Shown piece after piece: positions 34,101 through 41,844 of a DNA stretch of 64,000 nt. The translations under genes were made by a program, and so were the position numbers. This stretch comes from Streptomyces roseolus. GTDB taxonomy: Bacteria > Actinomycetota > Actinomycetes > Streptomycetales > Streptomycetaceae. Numbering within the stretch: the first letter of the stretch is position 1; every line of letters begins with the position of its first letter. The notes under the pieces were generated by a model that worked only from the letters and a program-made list of their open reading frames with translations, searched no databases and was not told where the DNA came from. The stretch is from NCBI RefSeq assembly GCF_014649855.1, contig NZ_BMTV01000010.1, forward strand, positions 186,001-250,000, read 5' to 3'.

Positions 34101-36550
34101 CGCTGGAGAATGCCCTTCTTCCATGCCGCGAGCTGTTCGACGCCCTCCTTCGCCAGCTCCTTGGCCTCCTTCGAGCCCGCGACCGCGGCCCAGCCCGGGC
34201 TCGGCAGTAGGAACTGGTGGACCGCGTCCTGGGGCAGTGGCTGGGGCTCGCCGTCCTTGAGGAAGGGCAGCGAGGTCGGGGCCAGGGCTCCCTTGGCCTT
34301 GAGCCATTCCTTGCCGGTGACGTCGTCAGCCGCGTAGATCGCACGACGCGCACCGATGAGGCTGTTGCCTCGGCGGAGGTGGAGGCCGAACCAGGGGGCG
34401 CGCATGCCCGGGTGCATGGTGTTGAGCCAGAGCGATACCTCGGCGAGCTCGACACCAGTGGCGTTCAGGTCGACGCCGTACGCATTGTGCAGAGCGATGT
34501 ACGCCTTGGCCTTCTGCTTCTCGGTGAGGGCGTCCGCGGTCGGGATGGTGACGCCCAGCTCGTCCTGCCGGCGGCGCAGGTACTCCTCGGCGACCTGGTT
34601 GATCGCCTCGTTAAGGAAGGCACCGGAGCCGAGGGCCGGCTCGCAGATCTTGTACTTGAGCAGCTCCGACGCGCGGGTCTTGATGACGTTGTCGTCGGCG
34701 TCGCGCTCCTGGTCGAGGCGATGCTTGAGCGTGAGCTCGACCGTGACCTGGGTCAGCGACTCGGGCGTGTAGTACGAGGCGGAGGTCTCGCGGTCGCGGC
34801 CGGCGAGGCGGTAGACGAAGGAGCCCTGCTCGTACTTCTTGACGCCGCGCAGACCCTTGCGCGCGTCGTCCTCGTCGTAGTGGACGAGGGTCTTGTCGGG
34901 GTACTGGTCCTGCTTGTGGGAGGGGATGAGCCAGGAGCCCTTCTCCGGGTCGCCGCCCTTGGCGACCTCGCACAGTTCCTCCTCGGCGATGATGCCGGTG
35001 TACGACATCAGGCCCTCGTAGACGGCGCCGAGCTGGTTGATGCCGAGGTTGCGGTAGGAGATGAACCCGCCCCGCTCGCCGCGCTTGCCTTTCTTCATGG
35101 TGAGCAGGCGCAGTACCTCGTGCAGAGCGGCGTTGCGGAGGCGCAGGTCGAGCCAGCGCGGGGCGTCGTCCTCGTCGCTGCGGGGGTCGACGACGCCCCT
35201 GCCGATGAGGCGTACGGAGCCGGGCTCGAAGAGTTCGCTGCGCAGGGGTTCGAAACGCAGGCCACGGTCCTCGCTGCGGCGGGCGGCCTTGGCCGCGCGG
35301 GTCTCCTCGTCGTCGCCGGGCTGGTCGTCGTCGTCCTCGGTGCCGTACGGACGGTGGCCGAAGTTGACCTTGTTGAAGAGGACGTCCAGGGATTCGTGCA
35401 GGTGGAAGCCGTTGCGGGCCTCCTCCTCGACGAGCTCCTCGTCGCGTTCGACGAGTTCACGCAGGCGGGCCATGGAGTAGCCGGCCTCGTAGCTTCCGTC
35501 GTCTGCGGGGAGGATGCCGAGCTCGGGACGGGCCTCGGCGTAGAGGAGGAACAGGATCCGGTAGAGGTAGCGGAGGGATTCGCGGGTGAGTTCCCGGGCG
35601 AAGGGGATCTTGGGGCTTTCGATGTCGGCCGGGGCAACGCCGTTCTTCGGCTCGGCCATCCGCGCGAGGACTTCGTTGGCGATGATTTCGACCGAGCGCT
35701 GGAGCCCGTGGCGCAGTTCGCCGGAGACGCCGGCGGCGTTGGCGCCGGAGGACTTCAGCAGGGCGTCGATGGCCCGGCTCTGGTCGTTCTCGCCGGGCCG
35801 GAGCACGTCTAGGCTGAACAGCGCGGCGATGGTAGCGAGTTCGCCCTGCTGGGTGCGGTCGTTGCGTTCCAGGGCCGCGTCGAGGTTGACGGCGAGGTAG
35901 CGGCCTTCGTTCCAGGATTGGCGGTCGGCGAGGACGAGCACGCCGCCGCACAGCAACAGGACGAAGCGGGGGCGGGGCCCGCCGGCCTCGCCGAGTTCGC
36001 TCTGGAACAGCCAGGACGCCAGGGTCTGGCCGGTCTCGTACGTCTCGCTCGCACTGACACGCAACGGGTGCAGCAGTCGGCCCGGTCCGGTCGCGTCGAG
36101 GGCGGCGTCGTTGTCGGCGGCCCAGCCGCAATCCAGGGCGATGATCCCGTGGCCGTGGTAGGCCACAGGCAGGGAGTGGTCGCGTCCGGCACGGTGGACG
36201 GTGATCTCGGTGGGAGTGGCCTCGAAGCCGAGGGCGTGCAGGATCGTCTGGTGCCACTCGGCGAGGCGCTTGCGCCACTCGGGGTTGTTGTGGGTGTTGA
36301 GTCGGATCTCGTCCCCGGCGTCGCGCTCGGCGGCGTCTGCGAAGTAGCCGCGTACGTCTTCGGAGAGGTAGGCGCCGCGCAGCGAGCGGAGCAGCTCCCG
36401 AGGTGTCTTCCGTGGGTCGTTCTCATCTCCTTCGCGCAGGGCCCAGGTGGCGAACAGGCCCTTCTTCAGGTCGGTTCCGAGCTGCTCGGCGAAGTAGTGC
36501 GCGGCGAAGTACTCGCCGCGGTTGCTGAAGGAGTCGAAGTCGCTGCTCAT
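31100..36550 (-). CDS. Large adenine-specific DNA methylase (Eco57I/DrmMI-like), 1,816 aa
   Basis: A single-chain N6-adenine methylase. The SAM motif I is CEPALGSGAFLNEAI (about residue 640) and the catalytic motif IV is QVGNPPWVRP (about 1,131). The roughly 490-residue spacing between them is unusually long and includes a Pro/Lys-rich linker. The N-terminal 600 residues resemble the helical region of type IIG enzymes, and the C-terminal 600 should hold target recognition. Base composition drops markedly at about 31.7-33.1 kb, the recognition part. ATG at 36550 overlaps the SNF2 stop (ATGA). In class 1 DISARM the adenine methylase marks self DNA; no nuclease domain is evident here. Confidence 0.92.
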   Translation of the reverse strand: MSSDFDSFSNRGEYFAAHYFAEQLGTDLKKGLFATWALREGDENDPRKTPRELLRSLRGAYLSEDVRGYFADAAERDAGDEIRLNTHNNPEWRKRLAEWHQTILHALGFEATPTEITVHRAGRDHSLPVAYHGHGIIALDCGWAADNDAALDATGPGRLLHPLRVSASETYETGQTLASWLFQSELGEAGGPRPRFVLLLCGGVLVLADRQSWNEGRYLAVNLDAALERNDRTQQGELATIAALFSLDVLRPGENDQSRAIDALLKSSGANAAGVSGELRHGLQRSVEIIANEVLARMAEPKNGVAPADIESPKIPFARELTRESLRYLYRILFLLYAEARPELGILPADDGSYEAGYSMARLRELVERDEELVEEEARNGFHLHESLDVLFNKVNFGHRPYGTEDDDDQPGDDEETRAAKAARRSEDRGLRFEPLRSELFEPGSVRLIGRGVVDPRSDEDDAPRWLDLRLRNAALHEVLRLLTMKKGKRGERGGFISYRNLGINQLGAVYEGLMSYTGIIAEEELCEVAKGGDPEKGSWLIPSHKQDQYPDKTLVHYDEDDARKGLRGVKKYEQGSFVYRLAGRDRETSASYYTPESLTQVTVELTLKHRLDQERDADDNVIKTRASELLKYKICEPALGSGAFLNEAINQVAEEYLRRRQDELGVTIPTADALTEKQKAKAYIALHNAYGVDLNATGVELAEVSLWLNTMHPGMRAPWFGLHLRRGNSLIGARRAIYAADDVTGKEWLKAKGALAPTSLPFLKDGEPQPLPQDAVHQFLLPSPGWAAVAGSKEAKELAKEGVEQLAAWKKGILQRPKRNKAGRAKKEPLSQFTRLRDAARRVEFLWSLVAKRMELSEQAIARRIDVWGADSTDPEYAFLHRPDQAVTKEQVLEDLFNAADTPYWRLKKIMDAWCALWFWPVDKAGLLDGTAGEYAARLEVTGADSLSRLLDGAPLVMEPPAPLADPEPVAVPTATPVPRFVEATALFAFGPEQTSFEDLELSADDSVVEVKEIKPRGGAQTSAPKPKAPERRAIVPLKDLDDWLEFLEAMLGTADVPEGTLIDSFKDLDALKSFEETLPSFMGMDAGNPEDRFPWLREVHDIAENQGFLHWELEFALVFARGGGFDLQVGNPPWVRPRWNEPVVLAEREPWFELADKASATEKDRRRREVLTSDDAHRYVLGELTNTTAQVTLFSSPQMYTLLTGTQPDLYRAFMSQVWAHASAGGTAGMVHPDTHFTGDKEGLLREAAYRRLRVHGDFFNPGHRFFQKPVGESSHFGVHIYGTAGEIGFDHLSWLVSADALRLSSQHDGSGEGPGIRFRGGPYDERPHLARVIRVNSRLLSTWQRLLDEVDKPVEQARLLFPVSTGEASAIDALANYPLRLGFLSPQITRGYDESGAKKDNLIDYNRPDPSTGKEYQPDSWRQVILKGTQLGIATPIFKRHDANSNDPYGANLVSLASEFVPDTAYVRAHGRSHAYLAEQERWIDHRALERLRGNEKATSEARAIAAGTSGSSVENVDAVKIDDVLRQRAKRRYTIFHRFAWRKMIAPDTERALYVAIVPPGVSHIDGVRSGKASDNHNTALIAGFWSALPLDYSLRISGIANLDVAQAQRLPAPAVGHPLSSALLLRTLRLNCLTNAYADLWAELYDPTWPAYEPWACDWPDLQPLHEVTPDWRPETPLRTERARRSALVEIDALVAVWLGMDADALIAAYRGRFPVLQKYEAVTWFDAEGWKIAGNARTIGQRQTKESWAQFEAYRDNPANTPVPEGYTAPFYKADREAEMLAAHAYFQKRLDEAIARGEWDPEKQEVPKP

Positions 36551-39500
36551 CGGTCGGTGCCTCCTTCAGCGGCGTTGAGCGGTTCCAGGACGGCGAGCAG
36601 ACGCAGCATCGGCTCGCCCGTGGTCTGCAGGGACTTGAGCAGGCTCAGCCGCCTGCCAGCGCTGAGGTTCACTCCTCGTTTGCCCGTCCCGTCAGAGGAG
36701 AACAAGGCTTCCTGCTGCCAGTGCACGACGCGCTTGCGGGACGGGGCGAGGATCTCCTCGATCTCTTCGCCGTACGCCTCCCTCAGGCCCCGGAGGTGCT
36801 GCTCCGCCCTGCTGATGGCGCCGGGGACGAGCTCCGTCAGACCGTCGAGGTCGTGCGGTGCGGCGCGGCCGGGCATCGTCGGACCCAGGCCGTAGTCCTC
36901 CAGCACCTCCGGGGTCAGAGGTGTCACCTGAAGGTCGTTCGGGTCGCCGTGGATGGCCATCCACTCGACGATGGTGGGCCGGCCCAGCGCGTTGGAGCAG
37001 ATGCCCTGGACCAGGAAGGTCGGTGAGTCCACGGAGGCGGCGAGGACGGGGGCCTGATGGCGGCCGACTTCGACGAGCACCTTGTCGGTCAGCCAGTCCA
37101 GGACCGGGTGGACGTCGGTGACGTAGGAGACGTTCGGCCACTGCGACTTGGACGACTCGCGGGCTGCCTTCAGGCGCCGGTCTGCGAGGTCCTTGGAGAA
37201 GGTGATGCGCATCCGTCCCGGTTCGGCCTTCCGGGGCATGATCCGCTGCTCGTCGAGGTACGACTTCGGCAGCGCCTTCAGTCGGTACAGCAGGTCGCGC
37301 GGGGGTTCGAAGGCGATCGTGCCGTCGTCGTCGCGGCGCAGCGAGAGCTGGTCCTCGGGGTTGGGACGGCAGACCTGACGCAGTGCCTCGTCGAAGTAGT
37401 CAGCGGTGGACGAGAACAGGCGTGGCACGTAGGCCCGCCGGACCTCGGGGTGCTCCGGAACGGCGCCCACCTGGCCGAGCAGTCCGGAGAGGAATGCGGC
37501 GCCCCCCTGCTGGGACTGCTTGATGGACTCCTCGACGGTCCGGCCGGCGATCAGGTCCTGGGTGAGGCGGTTCTCCTCCTCCTTGGCCCGGTACAGGCCG
37601 GTGACGGCCTCCACCGAGCCCTCGATCTTGTGCGCTTCCTCTTCGCGCTTGAGTAGCTTCTCGCCCACGAGGCGGTCGTCCAGCGTACGAGGTTCCCCGG
37701 TCGTCTCGTCCGTCCGCCAGGGGATGTTGCTGGTGAGGATGAGAGCCCGGAACTCAGGCTGGTGTTCCTGGCCGTAGCGGTCGATACGGCCGTTGCGCTG
37801 CTCGATGCGGATCAGGGACCACGGCAGGTCGAAGTGGATCAGCCTGTGGCACTGCTGGTGGAGGTTGACGCCTTCGGAGGCGACGTCGCCGGTGAACAGG
37901 ATGCGTACGGGGTCGTCGCGCAGCCCGAACTTCTCGACGATGGCCTGCTGCTCCTCGTCGCTGGTGGCGTCCCCGTGCATGACCTGCACCGCGCCGCCGA
38001 AGGACAGCCAGGGCTTGTTCTCGTCGGGGCTGGCACTGCGGGGGAAGCCGAGCGCTGCCGGGACCGTTTCGGCGAGCCACTTCAGGGTGGGGATGCGCTC
38101 GGAGAACACCACCACGCGGGTCTCCGAGCCGGGGCCGACGCCCATGGTGCGCAGCTCGTCCAGGAGGGCTGCCAGCTTCGCCGAGTCCCCGTCCTGGATG
38201 CGCTCAGCCACGTCTCGAAGGTCCAGCAAGGCCGCTCGCTCCGCCTGCCTGGCTGCCTCCCGAGCCGCCGGGTCGACCGGGCGTGCTGTCCGCTGCCCGC
38301 CCCTGTCGGACTCGGCGGCCGGTTGCTTGTCCAGCGTCGCCAGCCGCGTCTTCACGGTCTCCAGCAGTGCCTTGTGCGAGGACAGGAAGGACTTCAGGAG
38401 CTGGTAGGGCACCAGTTGGTGCCGACTGACCGACGGCTGGTCAGGGGCGGCCGGAATCCAGCGTGTGGCGAGTTCCTGGAAGACGGCGAGTTCCTTCTCA
38501 CCGGCCGCTACGTGGATCGGCTGGGAGGGTCCACGATCCGCCCAGGCGCCCTTCAGCGAGTCGCGGACCTCGGCCGTCGTCTTCGTACGCCGGATGTAGA
38601 GGTGTTCGAGGTCCTTCACCTCGTACTTGGACGGGTTGGCGATGGCCGCCTCATCCAGCATCTTGATCAACTCGGCGAACGACTCGGCACGACCGTTGTG
38701 GGGCGTGGCCGACGCCAGCACCAGCGCATCGGTCTTCCGGGCCAGCAGACGGGCGAGCTCGTTGTTCTTGGTGCCCCGGTTGACCAGATTGTGGGACTCG
38801 TCGATGACGACGGTGTCCCAGTTGGTGTGCTCGAGGTGGTGCGCGTAGACGTCGCTCTTGAGCGTGTCCACGGAGATGATCGCGCGCTTGAAGTACGCGA
38901 ACGGGTTCCGGCCGGCCGGAATGTCCTGCTGGATGCGCTGGATGCCGGTGGAGTCCAGACGGACGAGCGGGATCGCGAACCGGGTCCACAGCTCCCGCTG
39001 GAACTGCTCCAGCACATGCTGGGGGGTCACGACCAGGATGCGCTCACCGCGCCCGCGCCGGATCAGCTCGGCGAGCAGCACCCCGATCTCGAGGGTCTTG
39101 CCCAGACCCACCACGTCGGCGATGAGGATCCGCGGCTGCGGGTTCTTCTCCAGCGACAGCGCCAACTCGGCGGGCCGCAACTGGTGCACCTGTTGGTCCA
39201 TGAGGAAGCCGTCGGCCAGCGCGAGCCCATGCTCGGTCTGCGGCAGGAACGTCTTGCGCATCACCGCTTCAAGGAACAGGCGGCCTCGCCGGTGGTTGGG
39301 GGAATCGTCCGGGACGAGCCGCGTCTCCCGCGGGTCCAGCACCTGGATCGCGTCGAGCCGGCTGTAGAAGACCGCGTCCGTGCCCCGTACGAAGGACGAG
39401 ATGCCGGTGACCTCCACCATCCACCCGTCTTCGCCGACGTCCTTGGAGTTCCGGACGAGCCACAGCTCATCGCGGATCAGTACCTGCGACCCCGGGGCGT

Positions 39501-39636
39501 AGCCGGCGGGTCCGGTGGTCCGCCGCGAAGCCGCCGCACCCTCCGGCGCCCAGGCGTCCCACGCCGCATCACCCTGGCCGCCCACGGCTTCCGCCTCGAC
39601 GCTCAACGTCCGCTCCGATCCATCACCAGCGGCCAC
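36547..39636 (-). CDS. SNF2-family helicase, DrmD-like, 1,029 aa
   Basis: An SNF2-type superfamily 2 ATPase: Walker A ADVVGLGKTLEIGVLLAEL (177-181), DESH box TVVIDESHNLVNRG (279-282), LVLASATPHNG (motif III) and a C-terminal lobe with FTGDVASEGVNLHQQCHRLI and LIRIEQRNGRIDRYGQ (motifs V and VI). About 350 residues follow with no known domain. Size and layout match DrmD, the SNF2 subunit of class 1 DISARM. The GTG at 39636 is the farthest start; the first 45 residues are low-complexity and a later start is possible. It follows the kinase by 100 bp and overlaps the methylase by ATGA. Confidence 0.9.
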   Translation of the reverse strand: MAAGDGSERTLSVEAEAVGGQGDAAWDAWAPEGAAASRRTTGPAGYAPGSQVLIRDELWLVRNSKDVGEDGWMVEVTGISSFVRGTDAVFYSRLDAIQVLDPRETRLVPDDSPNHRRGRLFLEAVMRKTFLPQTEHGLALADGFLMDQQVHQLRPAELALSLEKNPQPRILIADVVGLGKTLEIGVLLAELIRRGRGERILVVTPQHVLEQFQRELWTRFAIPLVRLDSTGIQRIQQDIPAGRNPFAYFKRAIISVDTLKSDVYAHHLEHTNWDTVVIDESHNLVNRGTKNNELARLLARKTDALVLASATPHNGRAESFAELIKMLDEAAIANPSKYEVKDLEHLYIRRTKTTAEVRDSLKGAWADRGPSQPIHVAAGEKELAVFQELATRWIPAAPDQPSVSRHQLVPYQLLKSFLSSHKALLETVKTRLATLDKQPAAESDRGGQRTARPVDPAAREAARQAERAALLDLRDVAERIQDGDSAKLAALLDELRTMGVGPGSETRVVVFSERIPTLKWLAETVPAALGFPRSASPDENKPWLSFGGAVQVMHGDATSDEEQQAIVEKFGLRDDPVRILFTGDVASEGVNLHQQCHRLIHFDLPWSLIRIEQRNGRIDRYGQEHQPEFRALILTSNIPWRTDETTGEPRTLDDRLVGEKLLKREEEAHKIEGSVEAVTGLYRAKEEENRLTQDLIAGRTVEESIKQSQQGGAAFLSGLLGQVGAVPEHPEVRRAYVPRLFSSTADYFDEALRQVCRPNPEDQLSLRRDDDGTIAFEPPRDLLYRLKALPKSYLDEQRIMPRKAEPGRMRITFSKDLADRRLKAARESSKSQWPNVSYVTDVHPVLDWLTDKVLVEVGRHQAPVLAASVDSPTFLVQGICSNALGRPTIVEWMAIHGDPNDLQVTPLTPEVLEDYGLGPTMPGRAAPHDLDGLTELVPGAISRAEQHLRGLREAYGEEIEEILAPSRKRVVHWQQEALFSSDGTGKRGVNLSAGRRLSLLKSLQTTGEPMLRLLAVLEPLNAAEGGTDR

Positions 39637-39736
39637 CGACGGCCGCCCACACTCCAGGCGCCTGCAAACAACGGACTACGCCGTCCGGGCACGCCATTCC
39701 GACAAAGACTCTCACCCGACACTGTCAGCGCAGGAG

Positions 39737-40912
39737 TCACAGAACGGGATCGGCGGCATACAACGCGCGCAGCTCGTCCGCGATCCGCTTCGATGCAAGG
39801 GGACGCCCCCTTGCCAGCGCCGGCTTCGGTGGGTCGCTCCGCCTCTCGGAGCCCGGGGTCGGCTCGGGCAGGAGAACCTCAGGCTCGTCCGGATCCGGCT
39901 CCGGTTGGTCTGCTTCGGCCTGGGATACGCGTGCAGGGTCGTCGAGCGGGCTTGCTGGTTCGTCGTGCTCGATGCGGTCAGCCTGCTCGTGGATAAGCTT
40001 CTCGAACGACACCGTCAGCGGCTCACTCGGCGCCGACGAAGCCCCGCCCCCGTGGGTGTGGGCGATCAGCGCGAGCCGCGCGGCGGCCGGTGTCGTCCCG
40101 GAGTCGGAGAGAACCATCGCGCACGCATCGGAGACCGCCTGCAGAGTCGGCCGCTCCTCCGGCGCGTAGGCGAGCATCGACTCCAACAGGGGCACCAGCG
40201 GCGCAGGCACACCAGAGAGATCAGGAGCGATCTCGGCATTGGTCACCTGTGCCGCAATCGCCTCCCAGCGTGATCCGTCATACGGATAGTGGCGAGCCGC
40301 CGCATACAGCAGGACCGTGCCCAGCGCGTACACATCCGCTGCAGGTGACACCTGCGGATGGCCGCCGGCCTGCTCAGGCGGCATGCACCGGACCGTGCCG
40401 ATGATCATGCCGCTGTGCGACAGCGTCTCCTGCGAGGCATCCATGAACGCGCCCAGCCCGAAGTCGATGATCATCGGTCCGTCATCACCCAGGATGACGT
40501 TCTGCGGCTTCAGGTCTCGATGGAGCAGCCCTGCGGAGTGGACTGCCGACAAGCCCTCGGCGAGCAATGCCCCGAGGCTGGCCACCAGAGGCAGGGGAAG
40601 CAAGCCATCGCTGTCCACGCAGGCCAGCAGCGTGCGCCCGGCCACGTACTCCATGGCCAGCCACGGCCGGTCTGCGTAAGGGTCCGCATCCAGGAAGCGG
40701 GCCACCCGGTTCGTGCCGATCACCGTGCGGGCGATCAGCGCCTCCTTCTCGAAGCGCGCACGCATCAGTGGATCAAGCTTGTCGTTCCGGATCACCTTCA
40801 CCGCAACCGGATCACCTGCCGGCGTGTAGGCGAGATAGACCTCACCCATCCCACCCGAGCCGAGTTCCCGCGCCACCGTGTACCGGCCGATCCGCGTGGG
40901 CACCCCGCTCAT
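39737..40912 (-). CDS. PknB-type Ser/Thr protein kinase with acidic tail, 391 aa
   Basis: A complete Hanks-type kinase: glycine loop GRYTVARELGSGGMGEVYLA, the Lys in PVAVKVIRND, catalytic loop LLHRDLKPQNVIL, and DFGLGAFMD; the activation loop holds SQETLSHSGMIIGTVRCMPPEQAGG. The kinase domain ends near residue 275. The rest is Ala/Pro/Glu-rich, lacks a membrane helix and ends in a short helix (KRIADELRALYAADPVL), so the enzyme is cytoplasmic. ATG at 40912; GTG starts at 40945 and 40969 are possible. It precedes the SNF2 gene by 100 bp on the same strand, suggesting that phosphorylation controls the helicase/methylase system, as PglW does in Pgl/BREX type 2. This link is inference. Confidence 0.9.
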   Translation of the reverse strand: MSGVPTRIGRYTVARELGSGGMGEVYLAYTPAGDPVAVKVIRNDKLDPLMRARFEKEALIARTVIGTNRVARFLDADPYADRPWLAMEYVAGRTLLACVDSDGLLPLPLVASLGALLAEGLSAVHSAGLLHRDLKPQNVILGDDGPMIIDFGLGAFMDASQETLSHSGMIIGTVRCMPPEQAGGHPQVSPAADVYALGTVLLYAAARHYPYDGSRWEAIAAQVTNAEIAPDLSGVPAPLVPLLESMLAYAPEERPTLQAVSDACAMVLSDSGTTPAAARLALIAHTHGGGASSAPSEPLTVSFEKLIHEQADRIEHDEPASPLDDPARVSQAEADQPEPDPDEPEVLLPEPTPGSERRSDPPKPALARGRPLASKRIADELRALYAADPVL

Positions 40913-41173
40913 CCGTACCGACTCACCTTCTCCGCCGCGCCTCACTCGATCGACGCTCTGATCTGCCACTACTCTAATCGGCCATGAGATCAGCTTGAGG
41001 GGCTTACGGCCTGATCAGGACACCGGGCAGCTGGATGCTGACCGAAAGTGACCGCTGTAAGTGGCGCAGCAAAGCCCGGCCACCAGAGGTGCGCGGTCCG
41101 CCAGCAGCGGGACGCCATGGCCGACCACTGCCTGGAGACCGTTTCCACCCCGCTCGCGCATCACCCCCAGTAG

Positions 41174-41844
41174 TCAGGACCGTCTGCAAGAACGGAGAAA
41201 CGCACCTAACACGAGGTACTCGTCCTTGAGGTCTGCCAGGTGCATGAGGGCCGGCCACTGGGTGTCGTTGGCCGTGTGGGTGTAGGAGCAGCGCTGGGCC
41301 TGGACGTACATGGCGTACTCGGCAGGGTCGTCGCTGCCCTGGAGGAAGGCGGTGGTGATCTCCAGGGGGCGGGGGTTGCTGGCGGACAAGGTGGCGTTCT
41401 GGAGGGGGGTGGGGTCGAGCTTCGTGATGCCGAGGGGTGTCTGGTTCTGGTCCGAGCGGGGGTTGATGCCGTAGAAGACGGTGTCCCTGACTCGGGCGAG
41501 GTCGGAGTATCGGCCGCTGCCGAGTGTGCGCTGTTGGCGTTCTTTGTCCCACGGGACGCCGAAGAGGTGGGGAACGGCATCCCTGTCATCGGCCTCGCGC
41601 ACCCGGTGATCCGCAAGCCGGCGTGATCGCCGGGCTTGCGAGGCGCGGGTACCGCATCGGGCCTCTCGAACCCGGTGCCAGGCAGGTGCAGGGCATTCGG
41701 GGTCAGGTACGAGTCCTGGAGCCAGGGCCAGAGATCGCGGTGGCGCAAGACGGCGGCACGTGCGAGGAAGACGCGGTCGGTGGTCGAGTCCAGGGCCAGG
41801 GCTTGGATGAGGAAGTCCGCGACGGCGCGGTAGCAGCCGAGCCT
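41174..41844 (-). pseudogene. Remnant of a pPIWI-RE RNase H-like gene (C-terminal part, frameshifted)
   Basis: Two overlapping leftward frames together give a coherent C-terminus. Frame one (from about 41838) reads YRAVADFLIQALALDS and LRHRDLWPWLQDSYLTPNAL. Near 41605 the reading shifts to a second frame with VREADDRDAVPHLFGVPW, RVRDTVFYGINPRSDQNQTP, NPRPLEITTAFLQG and WPALMHLADLKDEYLVL. The second part strongly resembles the RNase H-like C-terminal end of pPIWI-RE proteins. The N-terminal two thirds and any start codon are missing: the remnant begins directly at the stop of the 763-aa gene. It is therefore a decayed defence gene. Recognition is from memory of the family pattern. Confidence 0.7.

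Noticed and set aside
22051..40912. Calling the operon a standard DISARM, Druantia or BREX system
   Set aside because: No drmC, no separate drmA and drmB, no pglZ or brxC, and no druH-type partner; the kinase and RelE-UvrD genes do not belong to the canonical sets.
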